A stretch of 45,000 bases of DNA. Source: Candidatus Zixiibacteriota bacterium (lineage in GTDB: Bacteria; Zixibacteria; MSB-5A5; CAIYYT01). Below, in pieces: positions 43,007 through 45,000 of this stretch. Under the pieces are notes generated by a model. The model was not told where the DNA came from and searched no databases. It worked only from the letters and a program-made list of their open reading frames with translations. A program made the position numbers and the translations under genes. Position 1 is the first letter of the stretch. The number at the start of each line of letters is the position of its first letter. Location: positions 1 to 45,000 of the forward strand of contig JADYYF010000005.1 of NCBI GenBank assembly GCA_020853795.1, in the 5' to 3' direction.

Positions 43007-43130
43007 CCGCTTGACTCAGGCGGGTATCCCGCGAGATTCTCGCCGGCAGCCTGCAATGAGCGGGAGTAATGTTGCGTATAACGGTCAATACGGCTCAAGC
43101 ATTGGCACTGACCCGAAGGCGCGTCAACTG

Positions 43131-43159
43131 TTGACGAGTGCCGCAGTTTTGCCGATACT
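43131..43159 (+). promoter_or_regulatory. Promoter of the greA-like gene
   Basis: TTGACG at 43131-43136 is followed after 17 bases by GATACT at 43154-43159. The -35 overlaps a palindrome (CGTCAACTGTTGACG, 43122-43136), which could be an operator. Confidence 0.5.
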
Positions 43160-43183
43160 TGCCAAGGTAATGAAAGAGGCGTA

Positions 43184-43657
43184 ATGCAGGTCCCGATTCT
43201 CAGAAGCACTTACAAAACCCTGACTGAACGTATTGCCGCCCTGAAAAAGGATATCGACCAAAACTCCAAAGATATCGGCGCTGCCGCTGCGCTGGGCGAC
43301 CTCAAGGAGAATTCCGCTTATCACAGCGCACGCGAACGCCAAGTGCTCCTGCTCGAACGGATGCAGCGTTTCAACGGTTACCTCCGTGGCCGCATCATCG
43401 ACCTCAACGGCGACCGTCCCGAGAAGATCACCTTCGGCTGTTCCGTCACGGTCGTCGACGACAAGTCCGGCGCCAATCACACCTTCAACATCGTCGGTCC
43501 GGTCGAATACGAACTCGATCTGGTCTCCGATATGGTCACGATCTCGGCTCCGATGGCGCGTTTGCTGATGGGCAAGCAGGTGGGCGATAAGGTCGAGGTT
43601 AACTTCGGTTCCAACCCCTGGACCGGCACAATTACGGAAATCAAGCCAATCGCATAG
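43184..43657 (+). CDS. greA: GreA-family transcription elongation factor
   Basis: The 157-residue protein has the GreA layout: an N-terminal antiparallel coiled coil (about 5-75) with the acidic tip segment GDLKENSAYHSARERQ, matching the GreA DLRENAEYH region that enters the RNA polymerase secondary channel, and a C-terminal FKBP-like domain (VTVVDDKSGANHTFNIVGP, TISAPMARLLMGKQVGDKVEV). It rescues backtracked polymerase by stimulating transcript cleavage. AGAGG lies ahead of the ATG at 43184. GreB-type basic patches are not obvious, so GreA is the better name. It precedes an unknown gene by nine bases. Confidence 0.92.
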   Translation: MQVPILRSTYKTLTERIAALKKDIDQNSKDIGAAAALGDLKENSAYHSARERQVLLLERMQRFNGYLRGRIIDLNGDRPEKITFGCSVTVVDDKSGANHTFNIVGPVEYELDLVSDMVTISAPMARLLMGKQVGDKVEVNFGSNPWTGTITEIKPIA

Positions 43658-43666
43658 GAAAGCACT

Positions 43667-44242
43667 ATGGGCGACCCACCTCCGACCAAAATATTCATTG
43701 ACTTCGCGTGCGCCACACTCTCCGACGAGAACACTTTGGCGCTGGCGCGCTACATCACGATGGACCCCGGCGGCAACGCCCAGCTCCATCTCGATGCCTA
43801 CCTCAAAGGCACCGGCATCGACATGAAAGTCAATCTGAGCAAGGTCCTGGTGGACGACGAAGGCGTTCGCGAAGAAGTCACCCGCGAAATCATGCTCGCC
43901 GTCCAGAAAGGCCGAACCTCCGGCTCCGTCGCGATCCCGCAAAGCAAGTATTCCAACCACGACTGGCAGTTTGCCATCGGCAGCATGAACATCAACTGGA
44001 GCGTCGTGCCCGGCACGACCAAGTATCGCCTCAACTTCCGCAACAAGTACCGCTGGCATCCCAACGAAGCCCGCCAGACCCAGTGCGTCCACAAGGCCGC
44101 CGAAAACCTCAAGCTCAAAGGCGCCAAAGATTACTGGATGTACGGAGACGCCGTCGTCGAAATCGCCACCGAAGACAATGTCTCCAAAGGCTGGAGCAAT
44201 TTCAAAAACCCCATCCTCAAAGTCCTCTCCAGCCCGCTGTAA
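43667..44242 (+). CDS. Hypothetical protein
   Basis: The 191-residue product has no signal peptide and begins MGDPPPTKIFIDFACATL, followed by ALARYITMDPGGNAQLHLDAYL, a basic middle, and LNFRNKYRWHPNEARQTQCVHKA; aromatic and basic residues are frequent there. It has mixed alpha/beta character, with YWMYGDAVVEIATE near the end. I cannot assign a family. A ribosome binding site (AGGAAAG) precedes the ATG, and the nine-base gap after the GreA-like gene indicates a shared transcript. The tail ends just before a repeat-rich stretch leading to the rRNA leader. Confidence 0.75.
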   Translation: MGDPPPTKIFIDFACATLSDENTLALARYITMDPGGNAQLHLDAYLKGTGIDMKVNLSKVLVDDEGVREEVTREIMLAVQKGRTSGSVAIPQSKYSNHDWQFAIGSMNINWSVVPGTTKYRLNFRNKYRWHPNEARQTQCVHKAAENLKLKGAKDYWMYGDAVVEIATEDNVSKGWSNFKNPILKVLSSPL

Positions 44243-44330
44243 GCCGGATCCACACTGCACCAACCAGGCCGTGCGGAAGATGGAGCTTCTGAACTAGCTC
44301 AGACTGACTGTTGCGGGGCACTTCGAATCC

Positions 44331-44358
44331 GGCCGGGCAGGGAAGCCCCTACCCGGCC
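44331..44358 (+). terminator. Inverted repeat after the hypothetical gene
   Basis: GGCCGGG at 44331-44337 pairs with CCCGGCC at 44352-44358, with CAGG and CCT extending the stem inside. No T-tract follows. It may end the greA transcript, which stops 89 bases earlier. Confidence 0.4.
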
Positions 44359-44440
44359 GATCCTGTCGATGTACCCCACTGGAACGGTGGGAAACCTTGA
44401 CCTCTCTGCAACCTCACTATTCCCGCACCGTGTGAGTTTC

Positions 44441-44509
44441 GTCATTTCGAGGAGCCAACGCTCACGCAACCTGTCTCCGCCCGTGCTGGCGACGAAGCAA
44501 TCTCCTTTC
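44441..44509 (+). repeat. Dispersed repeat, copy B
   Basis: Starts GTCATTTCGAGGAGCC and ends GCGACGAAGCAATCTCCTTTC, the same two ends as copy A near 15601, with an unrelated-looking middle and CGTAGGTCAAATCC following, also shared. The two copies are 28.8 kb apart. Confidence 0.75.
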
Positions 44510-44705
44510 AGCTATGTCACATTCTCAGCTTCGTAGGTCAAATCCCGTCTCTCTCAACGACCTCCGCACGTTATCGAGCCACTGCCCGCCCCCACAAACA
44601 TCGACTCCAACCAACGAATGGATTTGACGACCTGCTTCAATCCCCCCGAAAACCGGACACTTTCACCCTGCCTAAAATATTTCCGAAATTTCTCAATCAA
44701 TCCCC

Positions 44706-44733
44706 TTGACATCGCCCTTGCCATACGTATATT
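44706..44733 (+). promoter_or_regulatory. Sigma70-like promoter of the rRNA operon
   Basis: A near-consensus pair, TTGACA at 44706-44711 and TATATT at 44728-44733 with a 16-base spacer, lies about 95 bases ahead of a boxA-like sequence, as expected for an rRNA promoter. Confidence 0.7.
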
Positions 44734-44824
44734 GGTCGTCCGCTGATCGGGCAGTTGTTCCTTCACAAAGGATTTGCGACTGTGACTGGTAGCGTTCCGA
44801 GGCTCCCGGTTCGGGAGACTTATC

Positions 44825-44836
44825 GCTCTTTGACAA
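44825..44836 (+). promoter_or_regulatory. boxA-like rRNA antitermination element
   Basis: GCTCTTTGACAA closely matches the rrn boxA consensus TGCTCTTTAACA, where NusB/NusE bind to give antitermination. A second 'TTGACAAGAAAATAGTG' overlaps it and might otherwise be taken for a -35, but there is no -10 after it. Confidence 0.65.
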
Positions 44837-45000
44837 GAAAATAGTGTGCCAGCTAATAGAAAGCTTGTGATACGGGCAAGGTAAAGTCTGCCGCAAGGCA
44901 GTCAATACCCTTGTCTTTCCTAAACACAGCTAATCTGAACATCCAGTGGCTTCAAGGTCTCCTTGAAGTCACGGAACTTCGTGATAGCGAATATGATAGG
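44837..45000 (+). other. Leader of an rRNA operon (16S gene lies beyond window)
   Basis: The last 164 bases have no protein-coding gene. Short hairpins are seen, for example CTGCC-GCAA-GGCAG near 44890, with the usual AT-rich pre-16S look. No part of the 16S sequence (AGAGTTTGATC) is reached before 45000. Confidence 0.5.

Noticed and set aside
43124-44263. Minus-strand open frame of 379 codons opposite the GreA-like and hypothetical genes
   Set aside because: GreA is clear on the plus strand and has a promoter and ribosome binding site.
44825-44860. A second promoter (TTGACAAGAAAATAG) before the 16S gene
   Set aside because: No -10 at the right distance; the sequence fits boxA better.
1-45000. 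CRISPR arrays, prophage or insertion sequences
   Set aside because: No regularly spaced repeats, transposase or phage structural gene is visible on either strand.

Overview
The window is 45 kb of dense, fairly GC-rich bacterial chromosome with no phage, insertion sequence, CRISPR array or plasmid signature. Its gene content points to an uncultivated Gram-negative lineage of the Fibrobacteres-Chlorobi-Bacteroidetes (FCB) neighbourhood, with candidate phylum Zixibacteria or a close relative as my best guess. The reasons are a TonB-dependent receptor with a carboxypeptidase-regulatory-like N-terminal domain, a PorV/PorQ-like barrel, a large secreted protein with a FlgD-like C-terminal fold, a DUF1573 protein, and several secreted Cys-rich proteins carrying paired dockerin-like repeats. 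The phylum is inferred from gene families only; no rRNA gene lies in the window, which ends inside what looks like the leader of an rRNA operon.

Layout. 1-2.9 kb (minus): a HAD-fold protein and two tandem PaaK/CapK-like adenylate-forming enzymes, the last one cut by the window edge. 3.1-4.5 kb (plus): a family 2 glycosyltransferase and surE. 4.5-7.2 kb (minus): a carboxylesterase plus ring-cleaving dioxygenase pair resembling Bacillus mhqD/mhqO, and a FemAB/GNAT-like protein. 7.4-16.4 kb: mostly single housekeeping or accessory genes (DUF1573, leucyl aminopeptidase, phosphoglycerate mutase, two YciI-like proteins around an SRPBCC-like gene, two small Cys-rich proteins, nadA, an orphan 2-oxo acid dehydrogenase E2, and lipB after a repeat-rich gap). 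17.0-24.0 kb: an outer-membrane operon (TonB-dependent receptor, 1006-residue secreted protein, PorV-like barrel) closed by a strong terminator. 24.1-28.7 kb: a four-gene murein-peptide operon (NlpC/P60 peptidase, LD-carboxypeptidase, L-Ala-D/L-Glu epimerase, N-acetylmuramoyl-L-alanine amidase). 28.7-31.6 kb (minus): a sugar ABC importer (binding lipoprotein and two permeases) without its ATPase.

31.8-36.4 kb is the least familiar part. A tight, overlapping plus-strand operon encodes four membrane proteins of unknown function, a 41-residue double-CxxC zinc-ribbon protein, a DUF72 protein and a D-Ala-D-Ala carboxypeptidase. I consider the four-protein membrane module the best candidate for an undescribed system. 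36.5-43.0 kb holds a secreted class 3 lipase with an N-terminal dockerin-like pair, a tRNA-Phe/tRNA-Thr pair, and a very large modular surface protein whose reading frame is interrupted by one in-frame TGA; a C-terminal dockerin-like pair closes it. 43.2-44.2 kb encodes a GreA-like factor and an unrecognised protein. The last 750 bases carry hairpins, a second copy of a dispersed repeat, a sigma70-like promoter and a boxA-like element.

Cell-envelope work dominates: polysaccharide-type enzymes, outer-membrane uptake and export, peptidoglycan turnover and recycling, and secreted modular proteins.
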